A stretch of 64,000 nucleotides of DNA from Vitellaria paradoxa (GCA_019916065.1 CM034237.1:43816485-43880484); one strand, 5' to 3'; positions 35,739 through 46,319 are shown, counted from the first letter of the stretch. Notes: generated by a model not told the origin, from the letters alone. A program made the numbers and translations.

Positions 35739-35979
35739 TGTTATAGACCTGAATTAGTTAGTTAGTTAGAATATCAAATTAGTTAGTTTGTTAGTTTAGT
35801 TGTTGTTTTAGTCTATAAATAGATAAATATTGTAAGGAAAATGGGAATGAAAAAGAATATTCATTTTGGGATTAAATTCTCAATTGGGAGAAAGGGGTTA
35901 GCTCTCGAATTAAACCCATTTTACTTTCTATTTCTCTTTTAATTTCTTGCTTGCCAATCAAAGAAGTGGGTTCACTTCA
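35739..35979 (+). repeat. Left LTR of the 2.1-kb element
   Basis: It begins TG and ends CA. It contains a TATA box, TATAAATA, at 35814-35821, which would drive transcription of the element, and a repeated TTAG stretch near its start. Confidence 0.9.
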
Positions 35980-35981
35980 AT

Positions 35982-35993
35982 TGGTATCAGAAC
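35982..35993 (+). promoter_or_regulatory. Primer-binding site (initiator Met tRNA type)
   Basis: TGGTATCAGAAC starts two bases after the LTR end. It differs at one base from the complement of the plant initiator methionine tRNA 3' end (TGGTATCAGAGC). Confidence 0.85.
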
Positions 35994-36049
35994 ACTTTCC
36001 TGGTGCAACAATGTTCCTGAGATAAAAAAAAAAAATTCAAGATTCAACA

Positions 36050-37030
36050 ATGATGGAAGAGGAAATTGATGCAAACTATGGAGAGTTTCTGCAAAATCAG
36101 CAAGAAATGAATTCACAATTGAAGCAATTGAGACAAATGGTAGAATTGTTGCGTAAGAAGTTAGAGGATGTCTTTCATCAAGTTCAGTCTAATACGATGG
36201 CAATTCAAGAAATCGAACAAAAAAGAATTCACCGACACAAGGAGGAAACAAAATGGGAAATAGAAGCCAAGGACCAGAAAGAGAAAAATCAAGAAAAAAA
36301 TGGAGTTACATATCATCAATATGAAATTCTAAAGAAAGTCAGTGGAGGAATTTTCAAAGTCATTAAAGATCAAGGAAATGAACAACTAGAAAATCAGAAG
36401 CCAAAAAATAATTCTCTGGACAGACATGAGCCCATAGTGATTCAAGGTGCATTTCCGTATGAAAAACCACTAATTTGGGGTGAAAAAAATTATGGAAAGT
36501 GTATAAACCAGTGGGAATGGGTGAATTTTGTTCCTATTGAAGAAGGGATTCAATTCAAAATCTTTGGTATTGGTGTGCAAGATAAACCTAAATCAGATTT
36601 TTCTTTGGCTAGATCAAGAGAAGAAATTCAGTGTATGGTTAAGGTTTTTCATCCGGGCCCAAAATCAAAGTTCAAGAGAGTGAACAATGCAAACAATTCA
36701 CAATATTCACAAATTCAACCCATATCTTTCGTAAAGGTAGAAGAGGCATTTTTACAAACAATTAGAGGCCAAGAAATACAAGAATCGCAGATTTCTCAAT
36801 TACAAGTACGGGTAGATGACAAACCAGTTGGGCATGAACTCCTCAACTTAAAAATACTTCAGTCTTCTGGCATTTTGAATATCTGTGTTCGGAAAAAATG
36901 GTCTTTTTTTATAAGACGCTGGTGCAATACAACCCTAACTGCCACGGAGAATGTAGTGGAGCTATCACAGAGAGCAAAAATCAGCTCACAGATTATACGA
37001 TTTGCACATGTTATTTGTCGTTGTCGATAG
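36050..37030 (+). CDS. Gag-position protein of the 2.1-kb LTR element
   Basis: A 326-residue frame starts shortly after the primer-binding site, where gag is expected. Residues about 10-75 are rich in Glu, Gln, Lys and Leu and look like a coiled coil (QLKQLRQMVELLRKKLEDVF). The middle is lysine- and asparagine-rich. I see no zinc knuckle, no protease DTG/DSG site and no reverse-transcriptase motif. The same frame reopens at 37175-37447 with another coiled-coil-like stretch, so an originally longer protein may have been cut by stops around 37028-37174. A structural or packaging role is inferred only from position. It does not match a gag family I recognise. Confidence 0.55.
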   Translation: MMEEEIDANYGEFLQNQQEMNSQLKQLRQMVELLRKKLEDVFHQVQSNTMAIQEIEQKRIHRHKEETKWEIEAKDQKEKNQEKNGVTYHQYEILKKVSGGIFKVIKDQGNEQLENQKPKNNSLDRHEPIVIQGAFPYEKPLIWGEKNYGKCINQWEWVNFVPIEEGIQFKIFGIGVQDKPKSDFSLARSREEIQCMVKVFHPGPKSKFKRVNNANNSQYSQIQPISFVKVEEAFLQTIRGQEIQESQISQLQVRVDDKPVGHELLNLKILQSSGILNICVRKKWSFFIRRWCNTTLTATENVVELSQRAKISSQIIRFAHVICRCR

Positions 37031-37624
37031 GTCTTCGAGGTAAATGAGCGAAATGCAGAAAATCGCACATCACATTTGATTTTTTGGATAGTTCATCTAC
37101 GTTTTAGATCCGAGTTCATAATTTCCACAGTGAGGTTGCGGCAGATGGATTAATTTTATGAAGCCAACGATCAAATGGTTGAACACTTGAAGACAAAGAT
37201 AGATAACCTTTTGAGGTCCATTTCCTCAAGTAGGATAGAAGCAAATGTTTTGAAAACACGAATTCATTTTTTGGAAGATACCCGGGTTCTCCAATGCTCG
37301 GATGTGAAGGCAAGGATAAGTAAGTCAATGATCATTGATGAATCAGAGAGAAGGAGCTCAGCAGTGGAGATAGGTGGGAGTAATAAATGTAAGTCGGTAG
37401 GACAGGTGTACGAAACTTCCAGAGGAAGCTATATTGATGATGTATAAATTGGGGTCAGCTGAACGAGTCGGGTTTCCAAGAATAAACGAGTTGGAGCAAA
37501 TAAGTAAGCTAATGGTGTAATCAATGAAATCAAAGGACTATTTTGCGTATTAAGATTTGGGGAAAAAAAATTTCTTGTGTTTCCTAGTAGTTGTATTTTG
37601 ACTTTGAGGACAAGGTCAATTTTT

Positions 37625-37637
37625 AAGGTGTGGGAAT
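37625..37637 (+). promoter_or_regulatory. Polypurine tract of the 2.1-kb element
   Basis: AAGGTGTGGGAAT directly precedes the right LTR, with a TTTGAGGACAAGG phrase about 35 bases upstream. The tract is interrupted by two T residues, but its position fits plus-strand priming. Confidence 0.55.
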
Positions 37638-37877
37638 TGTTATAGACCCGAATTATTTAGTTAGTTAGAATATCAATCAGTTAGTTTGTTAGTTTAGTTG
37701 TTGTATTAGTCTATAAATAGATAAATATTGTAAGGAAAATGAGAATGAAAAATAATATTCATTTTGGGATTAAATTCTCAATTGGAAGAGAATGGTTAGC
37801 TCTCGAATCAAGCCCATTTTACTTTCTATTTCTCTTTTATTTTCTTGCTTGCCAATCAAAGAAGTGGGTTCACTTCA
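37638..37877 (+). repeat. Right LTR of the 2.1-kb element
   Basis: This copy of the left LTR is 240 bp, with about 15 substitutions and one small length change. The TATAAATA box is kept. It is followed by the CATAT target duplication. Confidence 0.9.
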
Positions 37878-37961
37878 CATATACAGAACATATGCTCAAC
37901 ATTGGACGAGGAAAGTTCATCATCCACTTGAAAAATCACAAAAAGAAAAAAAAATATAAAA

Positions 37962-38405
37962 ATGAGAGCTTTGAAATCTTCGATTCTCTTACTATTTTCA
38001 ACTCTTGTGCTTTACATCTCATATTCTACAAATTTTGATCCACTTCACAGCTCTTTCCTCCGATGTCTTACGCATAATTCTCAACCTAACCCACCAATCT
38101 TTTCAGTCGTCTACTCATCCAACAACTTTTCATACCCATTTGTTCTACAATCTTACATAAGAAATCTCTACTTCATTTCATTAAAATCCCCAAAACCCAA
38201 ATCCATCATAACACCAACGTACATCTCTTAGATCCAAGCAACAATAATTTGCTTGAAAGCCTATGGATTACAAATGAGAATCCGAAGTGGTAGGCATGAC
38301 TACGATGGTCTTCATATATGTCGAATGTCCCATTTGTGATCCTAAACATCTTTGATCTTCAATCGGTGAAAACTGATCTAAAAACTGAGACAGCGTTGGT
38401 CGATT
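37962..38405 (+). pseudogene. Captured fragment of a berberine-bridge-enzyme-like FAD oxidase
   Basis: The N-terminal part of a BBE-like flavoenzyme is recognisable. It begins with a signal-like start (MRALKSSILLLFSTLVLYIS), a cysteine-containing FLRCLTHNSQ segment, VVYSSNNFSYPFVLQSYIRN, and PKPKSIITPTYIS. After a stop at 38229-38231 another frame gives LQMRIRSGRHDYDG, which keeps the His that binds FAD covalently in this family. A third frame gives FVILNIFDLQSVKTDLKTET. The fragment ends about 140 residues into a protein family of about 530. It is frameshifted and truncated, carried by the Pack-MULE, and no host copy is in the window. Confidence 0.8.
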
Positions 38406-38572
38406 CATTCGTCGTGCTCATCGGACCCATTCTTAATCTCTCTAGTTTAGTTAACCTCAAATCTCTATTTCTCGATCACAACTCGTTCATCGGTTCTATC
38501 CTCTATCGTCTCCAAACTTTAGATCTTTCTTACAATTGTCTCATCGGCTCATTATCTCTTCAATGGAAGTAG
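38398..38572 (+). pseudogene. Captured leucine-rich-repeat receptor fragment
   Basis: Directly after the oxidase fragment the frame encodes LRR consensus sequence: NLSSLVNLKSLFLDHNSFIG, then RLQTLDLSYNCLIGSLSLQW. This is about two repeats of the plant extracellular LRR type found in receptor-like kinases. No kinase domain follows. The junction between oxidase and LRR at about 38400-38410 leaves the frame open, so one chimeric 84-codon frame (38318-38572) spans both sources. Confidence 0.75.
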
Positions 38573-40197
38573 TAATGGCACCATCTGAGGTCGCGGTGCT
38601 CAGGCAAATTGAGCAGGTATGAAAAGACGAAGAAGAGCCTCTGGCGGCGGCAACAGTGCACCTAATTGGGGGTTTTCAAAACTCCAAAGGTTAGATAGAG
38701 AGGGTAAAAAATAGACGGAGAGGGTAAAAAGGACAACTATCTACGATTTATTACTGATGTCACGATATATTGTTTGATTTTTAACGTCTAGTTAACGGAT
38801 ACAATGACGTATGACAAATTTTGGGTTTAAGGAAGATAACTGTCAAATTTAAAAGATTGGGAGATGTCCATCAATTATGCCTAATCTTCAGGGGAAGTAA
38901 GTGTAATTTACCCAACAATATAAATACATATACGTATACATATAAATTTTATTTTTTGCTTACTTTCTTTATCCATTTAAAACTTAATTTATAATAAATG
39001 TTATAAAAGAATAATTAAATTCATTAAAAATTAAACTTAAATAAATAGTAATTTATTATTAGAATGATTTATTTTTTAATATTTTTATAGTAATCAAAAT
39101 TAATTACTATTAAAATAAATAATGATTTACTGTTAAATTAAGATTAGTTATTACAAAAAAATTATTATGTAAATAAATAATAATTTTTATTAATACTATT
39201 TATTACTATTTATTCAAATTAAAATAAATTATGATTACATTAATAATTTGACTTTTCATATCAAATGTCATCCGCTAAAGGATAATTACAAAAATAAAGA
39301 TAATTACTATTGGTGTTATTTCTTTAAAACGCAAACTAGCGAGAAGTTTTTGGAATTGAACACGTACACTGACTGCTTGTAAACTCTCAATTGAGACCAT
39401 ATGAATCTAATTTTGAGTTTATAAGATAGAACTTTTAGAATTATATTAGAGTTAATTACATAATTTTTAATTTATTGTATATATATGTATACGTGTATAT
39501 ATAATAAAATAAATCATTCTAATAATAAATTATTATTTATTAAAGTTTAATTTTTATTTTAATAAATTCAATTATTTTTTTATAACATTTATTACAAATT
39601 AATTTTTAAATGGGTAAAAAGTGTAAGAAAATAATAAAATTTATATTTATATGTATACGTATTTGCATATGTATTATTTTATTTATTTTTTCTTATATTT
39701 GAAGATATTTTTGTGTTAATAAAGTTGTATTAAAAAAAGAGGTTGACTTTTGATCTTTTTTCCATCCAAATTTTTTTACGAATTTCAAATAGAATCCCTT
39801 TTAAATCGGTAAGGGGGTAAATTGAAAATCAGATAAAGTTGAAAGGGTATCAGTGTAATTAACCTAAAATTTTATCATACTTCAATATTATCTATGCATA
39901 AAATATTGATGTGCTAAAAAGTATATTAGAATGATCTATCATTTTTTTGGGATTGTATAATGATATGCTAACTAAATTTAAAAATGTGAGAATTTGGTAA
40001 GTAAACAAATTACGACACTTTTTATTTTTTAATAAAAAATATAACATTTTGATCTAATTTATTATTATCAATAAAAAATAGTACAATGTCATTTTAATTA
40101 CTTACTAATAAATCAATTATATATTATTTTATTTTATGCAGATATGTGTTGGGTTATTATAATGATTGAATCTATAACAATAACCTATAATATTGAG

Positions 40198-40572
40198 AAG
40201 AGACAATTACCTTTTTACCCTCTTACTTAAGGTGAAAATCATTTATACCCATTGAATTTTAAAAACCTACTTTTGTATCTTGTATTTTGGGCTAAAATAA
40301 ATTTGTAAACATCGTTAAATTTTTAAGTGAAAAGACAATAATACCTATTGAAAACTAAATAGAATTAGGGGATATAAGTGTATGTAATATAAAGTACAGG
40401 AAATAAAAATACAATTTTTAAACTTAGAGTAAAAATCATTATGTTTGACAGATTTTTAACGTTTTCACTTTAATTCAAAGTATAAGGGATATAAAAATAA
40501 ATTTGTAAAGTTTAGGAAAGTAAGTGTTTTTCACCTTAAATACCAGGGGTAAAATGACAATTGTCCCTAATA
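40198..40572. mobile_element. Small Mutator-like MITE
   Basis: Inverted ends of 100 bases or more: the left has ACAATTACCTTTTTACCCTC then TTAAGGTGAAAA; the other strand at the right has ACAATTGTCATTTTACCCCT then TTAAGGTGAAAA. The end style resembles the two Mutator-like elements next door. There is no coding capacity, and the target duplication is unclear. Confidence 0.65.
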
Positions 40573-40859
40573 AAAATAGAACAAGATCAACTTTCTTCTA
40601 AGGAGCTCCTCGATTGATGCAAACCAAATGAGATAAATTGTTATGCGAGTGGTTTTAAGGATATTTTTGAATTTATTAATTGAACTGAGATTATAAGCTA
40701 AAAGTAAAATATTTGATTATCATTTCCAAATGGTTAAATATCTTATAGAGTTATGAATGACGAAAGATAAAAAGTACAATATGTGTATACGCGTTATTTA
40801 ATATTTATATATGCTAACTTGGATCGCGTGCTAAAAAAATAGATCATACATATGAAACA

Positions 40860-43370
40860 TGAAAGTAGTTAAGCAACAAGAAGTTGTTGGTACATTATAT
40901 TTGACTCATCTAGTTATATATGACTCATCTATAACAAGAAATAGTCATATATAATGGAAAACATATGAATAATTGGATAATTATGTAATTTTTGAAATAT
41001 AAAATTTACAGATACACAATATTAATAGTTAAATTTTGCTATGATCAAGGAAAATAAAGAAGTGTTGCATTATGTAAATTTTTATAACAATTCATGGGGA
41101 GACGGTAAATATGTAATATTCGTTAGGAAATATAGTTTTCCACGATAAACAAAGCACTAAAATTTTCTAATTCATGTTCCAACTATTGAATAAGTATGTA
41201 GTTTACAATTTATTCATATATATTACATGCTTTGTAAATTTAGTTTATTTTCGACATATAAAAGATAAATTAGTTATTTTTACCACTCATCTTTAGATTT
41301 CTTTCTTTTTTTCTAAATTTTTTTGTTCATATTGCACCATGGTAGATCAATTTTTAAGCAACTTCTAATCATATCAACTAGGTACAACTTCAATTCAAAT
41401 CATGTCAAGTCTAAGTTGTTAGTTTAGGGGTTGATTTTTTTTTTTTTTTTGTATCTATATATTATTTGTACATTCCTATTATATTTTTAATATTGTTGAC
41501 TAGTCTTTTTTGTACTTTTTTAAATGATATCTTTAATGTTGTTGAACCATTTTGAATATTGGAAACATTACTTTCTATTAGTTAGTCTATTGTTTTATTA
41601 AATAATATATACTGTAACTAATAATAATGTAGTCAGATTTTAAATTCATGTTTCTCATGTTTAGTCTTTTTTAATTTCATTATAAAAAATTGAATGTTAC
41701 TTATTTTAGTCTTTTCGTATATATATATATATATACTAGAAAATATCGTATTATAATGGTAAACAATAAATTGACAATCATAATTTCAATAATCAATTTT
41801 GTTTTGGAGGACAATATAAAGTTAATAATTGAAATTCCACAATGTCTCTACTTGTGTGTTGCGTGTTGCGCGTTGTGTGAGAAGTTATGCTATGTGCATA
41901 ATTTCTACTTTTTTATGATAAATGAGTCTCCAAATAGTTTTGACTACATTACTATATGCTAATTAGATATACAAATAAACAAAACTTATAAAAATAGTAG
42001 GTCAACAATTAATTGTTGGTGCATTGTATTTGAATCATGGATTTTATTATCTTAAAAATGTATGTTAAATTAATTTTTCATTGTTATACTACAAATAATT
42101 TAATTATTTTCATTAGCTTAAATGTTACATTAAAAAGTTAATCTTTCCTTTTTATTTATGATAGAAAATATGTTAATAATAAGATAATTAACTAATAAAT
42201 TGAAATAGAAAAATTTACAAACACACAATACTAATAGTTGGATTTTGGTATGAACAAGAAAAAGAAAAAATTCACTAGAAGATAAAAAAATTCGTATGGT
42301 AATTCATGGGAAGATGGCGGATTTTTAAGATTTGCCAAAAAATCTAATTTTTCACAAAAAACAAAGGCCTTTAATTTTTAACTCATGTTTCAACTTTTGA
42401 ATAGGTATGTAGTTTACAATTTATACATATATTTACCATATGCTTTGTAAATTTCTTTTAGTTTTGACATATAGTAAGAAATTTTTTTTTAAACTCAGCT
42501 TAACCTTTCTTTGTTTTATATTTTTGTTCAAATTGCGCCTTAGTAGATTAATTTTTAAAAACTTTCAATCATATCAACTGAGTACAATTTCGGTTTAAAT
42601 TAGATCAAGTCGACGTTATTAGTTTAAGGGTTACTTTTTTTTTTTGGTCTACATGTTATTTGTACATTTTTATTATATCTCAATACTGTTGACTAATCTT
42701 ATTTGTACTTTTTTCAATGGTATCTTTAATGTTGTCAAACAATTTTGAATATTATTAACATTAATTTCTGCTGGTTAGTCTGCTATTTTATTAGACAATG
42801 TATAGTTGTAACTAGTAATAATGCAGTCTGATTTTAATTTCATATTCTTTATATTTAGTCTTTTTTAATTTCATTCTAAAAAATTGAAATGTTACTTATT
42901 TTAGTATTTTCATGTACGTACGTACGTACGTACTAGAAAGTAGCCATATTATAACGATAAATAATAAATTTACTATCATAATTTCAATAATTAATTTTAT
43001 TTATGACAACAATATAAAGTTAATAATTGAAATTTCATTTTATCTTTACATGTGTTTTGCATTGTGTGAGAATGTATGCTATATGGATAATTATTATTAT
43101 TTTTATTTATGAGAAATTAATTTCCAAATAGTTTTAACTACATTATTATTAATTAGAACATACAAATGAAATAGAATTTATAATGGCAATAAAACAACAA
43201 CTAGTTGTTGGTGTATTATGTGTGATTCAAGAATTTTTCGTCTTGGAAATTATCTTAAATTAATTATTTTAACTATTATACCAAAAATAATTTAAGTATT
43301 TTCATTAGTTTGTTATATAAAAAATTAATATTCTTTTTTCTTATAAAAATGTTAAGGTTCTTTCCTTGGT
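40860..43370. repeat. Tandem array of the 1.2-kb repeat family E
   Basis: Two near-complete units (about 40860-42000 and 42000-43190) and the start of a third (43190-43370) lie in tandem with an offset of 1190-1210 bases. Each begins around CAACAA..AGTTGTTGGT and contains TATGTAGTTTACAATTTAT, CATATCAACT(A/G)(G/A)GTAC and ACTAGAAA..ATATTATAA. By eye the units are roughly 75-85% alike. Small frames inside are not conserved between units, so it is probably noncoding. The left part of the array continues beyond the nested insertions at 34555-35128. A TACG microsatellite lies at 42914-42933. Confidence 0.75.
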
Positions 43371-43415
43371 CGGAACTTATCCAGTTTGTGCTCTTTTTAT
43401 ATGTCTAGGACACTG

Positions 43416-43461
43416 CATTGGGCATCATCATCTGGGGTACGGTGATGATGATGTCCCAATG
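43416..43461. other. Strong hairpin with 17-bp stem
   Basis: CATTGGGCATCATCATC (43416-43432) is complementary to GATGATGATGTCCCAATG (43444-43461) except for a one-base bulge, with an 11-base loop. It lies in a unique-looking region just right of the 1.2-kb repeat array. The function is unknown; it could be a small foldback element or fold as RNA. Confidence 0.8.
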
Positions 43462-43738
43462 TGGTATCTGGGGTTCCGAAGAGATTATAATTAAGTTGAT
43501 ATATTTTGATGGCTCTCTCTAAATGCGCATCAAACTCATTGTCATCAACAATTATCATTTTGGGGAGAATAAGGATAGTTAAGATACCCTAATTATTGAA
43601 GGTACATTTTAAATTTTCTTAGCCTAGAACCTTGTTATTTCCCTAGCCCTGGAACCTTGTTATGGATTTTATTAGAGTTGGTAAATCTATAGTTAAAATA
43701 GAGTTCTAGTCTTTATAAACTTAAATGTTGGTTAAGAC

Positions 43739-45827
43739 TAGGACTGTCAATGGATTGGGTATAGCCCAGATTCAATCCAAATTCAATTTATTAATGGCAC
43801 TCTTCGCTTCATTAATGGTGCTTTAGATCCGACCCACTATAAAAATTCTTAAGATCCAAATCCACTTGATCTGTTAATTTTTGGACCGGATTTGGATAAA
43901 TTTAATGGATTTACTTTTGATCTAAAAATCCACTTTTATTTTTATTTATCTTTCATTTTTGAAACCCTTGGCCAGATTGCATCAAAGATTTCATAGTCGC
44001 TCAAGCTCTCGCCTCACAGATTTTGGTGGCTAAGGTTGTTGCAAAACTTATAGAGGCTAGACACCGACTCTATGTAACTACGATAGTCTCTCTCTTTCTC
44101 TTTCGCTCGATTTCTATACATATGCGGATATGTAAATATAAGCATGTAATTAGATTCAATTGAAGATGGGTGAATTATGGGTACTTGTTCCATGTTCAGC
44201 TAAATTTTCACAGAGAAATGAACTTCGTGAATGTCTATATTTTAAGTTTCATATCCTATATTTAGATTATTAGTTGTCCAAAACCAAATCAAATAACTTC
44301 TCAAGATTTATGTATTAGTGTTAAGGTTTCTATAAATAATATTTAGTTAGGCACTTTTCAAAAAAAATAAAAAAATAAAAATAATTTGTTGGCATTATAT
44401 TATATCAAATTTTTGTAATTTTTGTTCAGGTGTAGCACTGTTAAACATTTTGGTTCATATGGTATTGCATCTAACAAACTTTCCACCCTTACTTGACATC
44501 AAGGAAATCATTTTCTTCAATTCAACATACAATTCTTTTGTTGGCCATCATGGTCATGTTGTTACTTTCTTTTGTGTTAATCTTCATTTTTATATAGGAT
44601 TAAATAGTAACAGAGAATTTTTCATGAGGTGGATTTTCAGTTTTATCTTTAAATGTTTGAGGTAGATTATATTGTCAGTGTTTATTACAGAGATTACCTT
44701 AAAGTTTAAATACAATTTATGCATTTTATCCAAATTATTATTATATCAGCTGACAATTTATTAAAAATATTTTGTTGGATAGAAGCATCTAAAATTTTCT
44801 ATGGACCTGTAATTGTTGAAATTGGGCAACTTGTTAGTTCTTATAATGTGGTGAGGTTGATTTCATGATACAACAAAAGTTAAGGGAAAAAAGACTAATT
44901 GGACCTTTAAGCCATGGTAGATCTACTGTATCTAAACGTGTGACAAGAGATTAAAGTTATGGGCGTTAAACTGTGAATGCATGTTGGGTGATTATGCAAA
45001 TATCAAGTTTTCTTGAGCATGTATAGCAAGGATATTGAATTTTATGAGTAGGATTTACTTTTTATTAAAATTAATTTATCACAAACACTGTATTTATAAT
45101 GTTCTTATTGGTATCCCCTAAGTAAATAAATGCTTCTCATTGCTAGTGTTTTGTGGTTTATTTTTAACCATATCTTCGATTTCTACATAGTTAATAGTGC
45201 TTTATTGTTTGTGAATCTTTAATGGTTCTATCAATTATTCGGAGTATCTTGGAGTCCTAAAATGGTGTTTACTGTTTAGTGCCAATAACTATAAATGTGT
45301 TTGTTTCACTTACTTGGAGTGGAAGACAATGGTTAAACTGTTATTACTTGGGTGATGTTGATGCCATGACTGCAAATAGATGATAGTTTAAGAAACTTTT
45401 GTGATTTTTTTCCATTATTTAGAAAATATTTCATACTTTATAAATTTGGGAAAAAAATGTGTTCCTTGCAAGCTTTATTATAGATGACAACTTGTTTCTA
45501 GTGGATCGTGTATGTCTTATATATTTCGGTAGAGTGGGTAAAATTTCTTTTATTTATGTGTATATATATATTGGTAGAGTGGATGAAATTTCTTTTATAT
45601 ATGTATATATACATTTTGGTGGAGTAGGTGAAATTTCTTTTATTTAAGTCCTAAAAAAATGGATCAGGTTAGGTAAACGAATCAAACTTGTTGGTTAGCG
45701 AGCCTAATATAGAGTGCAATGGCTAGATCTATTTAATTATGGGTGTGGATTGGATTTTTACTTGATGGATTTGGACTCAATGGATCTAGTCCAGATCTAG
45801 CCCAGATTTGGACCATTGACAGGCTTA
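43739..45827. mobile_element. hAT-like element without transposase, 2.1 kb
   Basis: The ends are inverted: TAGGACTGTCAATGG on the left, and TAAGCCTGTCAATGG on the other strand at the right. They are flanked by GTTAAGAC (43731-43738) and GTTAAGAT (45828-45835), an 8-bp duplication with one mismatch as in hAT elements. Sub-terminal repeats with GGATTGG, TCCAAATC and TAGCCCAGAT occur at both ends. The interior is AT-rich with no transposase frame. A CT-rich patch at 44085-44110 and a short stretch of tandem GGTAGAGTGG..GAAATTTCTTTTAT units at 45530-45640 are the only other features. Confidence 0.8.
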
Positions 45828-45835
45828 GTTAAGAT

Positions 45836-46319
45836 GTTAGAGTTTCATGATCAAACAAATTGTATTAGCCTTAGAATATATTTGGAAGACTGTAAAAACT
45901 AGATAACTGAAATTTCTCACAAAGGAAGAGCACAGGAAGGCGAATCCTTTTAATTTGTGAAAAATACCGAAAGAGGTGTTTTCAGATTTAAGTTGTGCGA
46001 GTTAAGTGCGGGAAGGTCGCTCCTACGAGCGTCACAATTTCAGTTTCCAAACTATATTTTTGAAACTTGATACATCTAAATTTTTATTCCTTATATATTA
46101 TTGGACATATCTAGCATTTTAAATAGAGAAAAATACCCAAAATAAAAAAAGGAGATTATTGTTCATATTTTCTCTCAACATTTAGCTAACAATGTTTTAA
46201 CCTTTTTTGTGCGTTATTATGCGAAGGATTTCAAATTTGCATGCAGTGGGTTTGATTGGTTGTGGATTCAACGTGCTACAGTGGATTTAGTTCGTCTTCT
46301 TGAATTCAAAAAGGGTGTT
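45836..46319. other. Flank interrupted by the Athila-type insertion
   Basis: No known gene is recognised. An acceptor-like TTTGCATGCAG precedes an open stretch (46240-46319) that reads ...FDWLWIQRATVDLVRLLEFKK up to the insertion point. Beyond the element, at 59903, only two more codons follow before a stop. It may be the last exon of a host gene or chance. Confidence 0.25.

Larger units (their letters stand above)
35739..37877 (+). mobile_element. 2.1-kb non-autonomous LTR retrotransposon
   Basis: Two LTRs, 35739-35979 (241 bp) and 37638-37877 (240 bp), begin TGTTATAGACC and end GGGTTCACTTCA. They are flanked by the 5-bp duplication CATAT (35734-35738 and 37878-37882). The LTRs differ at about 15 positions (about 6%). 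A primer-binding site follows the left LTR, and a purine-rich tract precedes the right one. The internal region has no protease, reverse transcriptase or integrase, so the element depends on enzymes made elsewhere. Confidence 0.92.
35361..38913. mobile_element. Pack-MULE-like element with captured gene fragments
   Basis: The ends are inverted repeats of about 150 bp: GGGTTAAATTACACTTACCT at the left and GGGTAAATTACACTTACTTC on the other strand at the right. Both continue through ATTAGGCATAATT and CCCAATCTTTT. The flanks AATAATAT (35353-35360) and AACAATAT (38914-38921) look like a target duplication with one mismatch. Inside are fragments of two unrelated host genes and a later LTR-element insertion. 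Long inverted ends with host gene fragments and no transposase define a Pack-MULE. Confidence 0.8.
35138..39864. mobile_element. Mutator-like foldback element (outer element of the nest)
   Basis: The termini are inverted: AGGGTTAATGACACTGATAC on the left and, on the other strand, AGGTTAATTACACTGATACC on the right. They are flanked by TAAAATTTA (35129-35137) and TAAAATTTT (39865-39873), a 9-bp duplication with one mismatch, as expected for Mutator-like elements. The inverted arms are long. The left arm is 35138-35360 continued at 38914 to about 39110; the right arm is about 39480-39864 on the other strand. The left arm is interrupted by the element at 35361-38913. No transposase is present. 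Confidence 0.8.
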
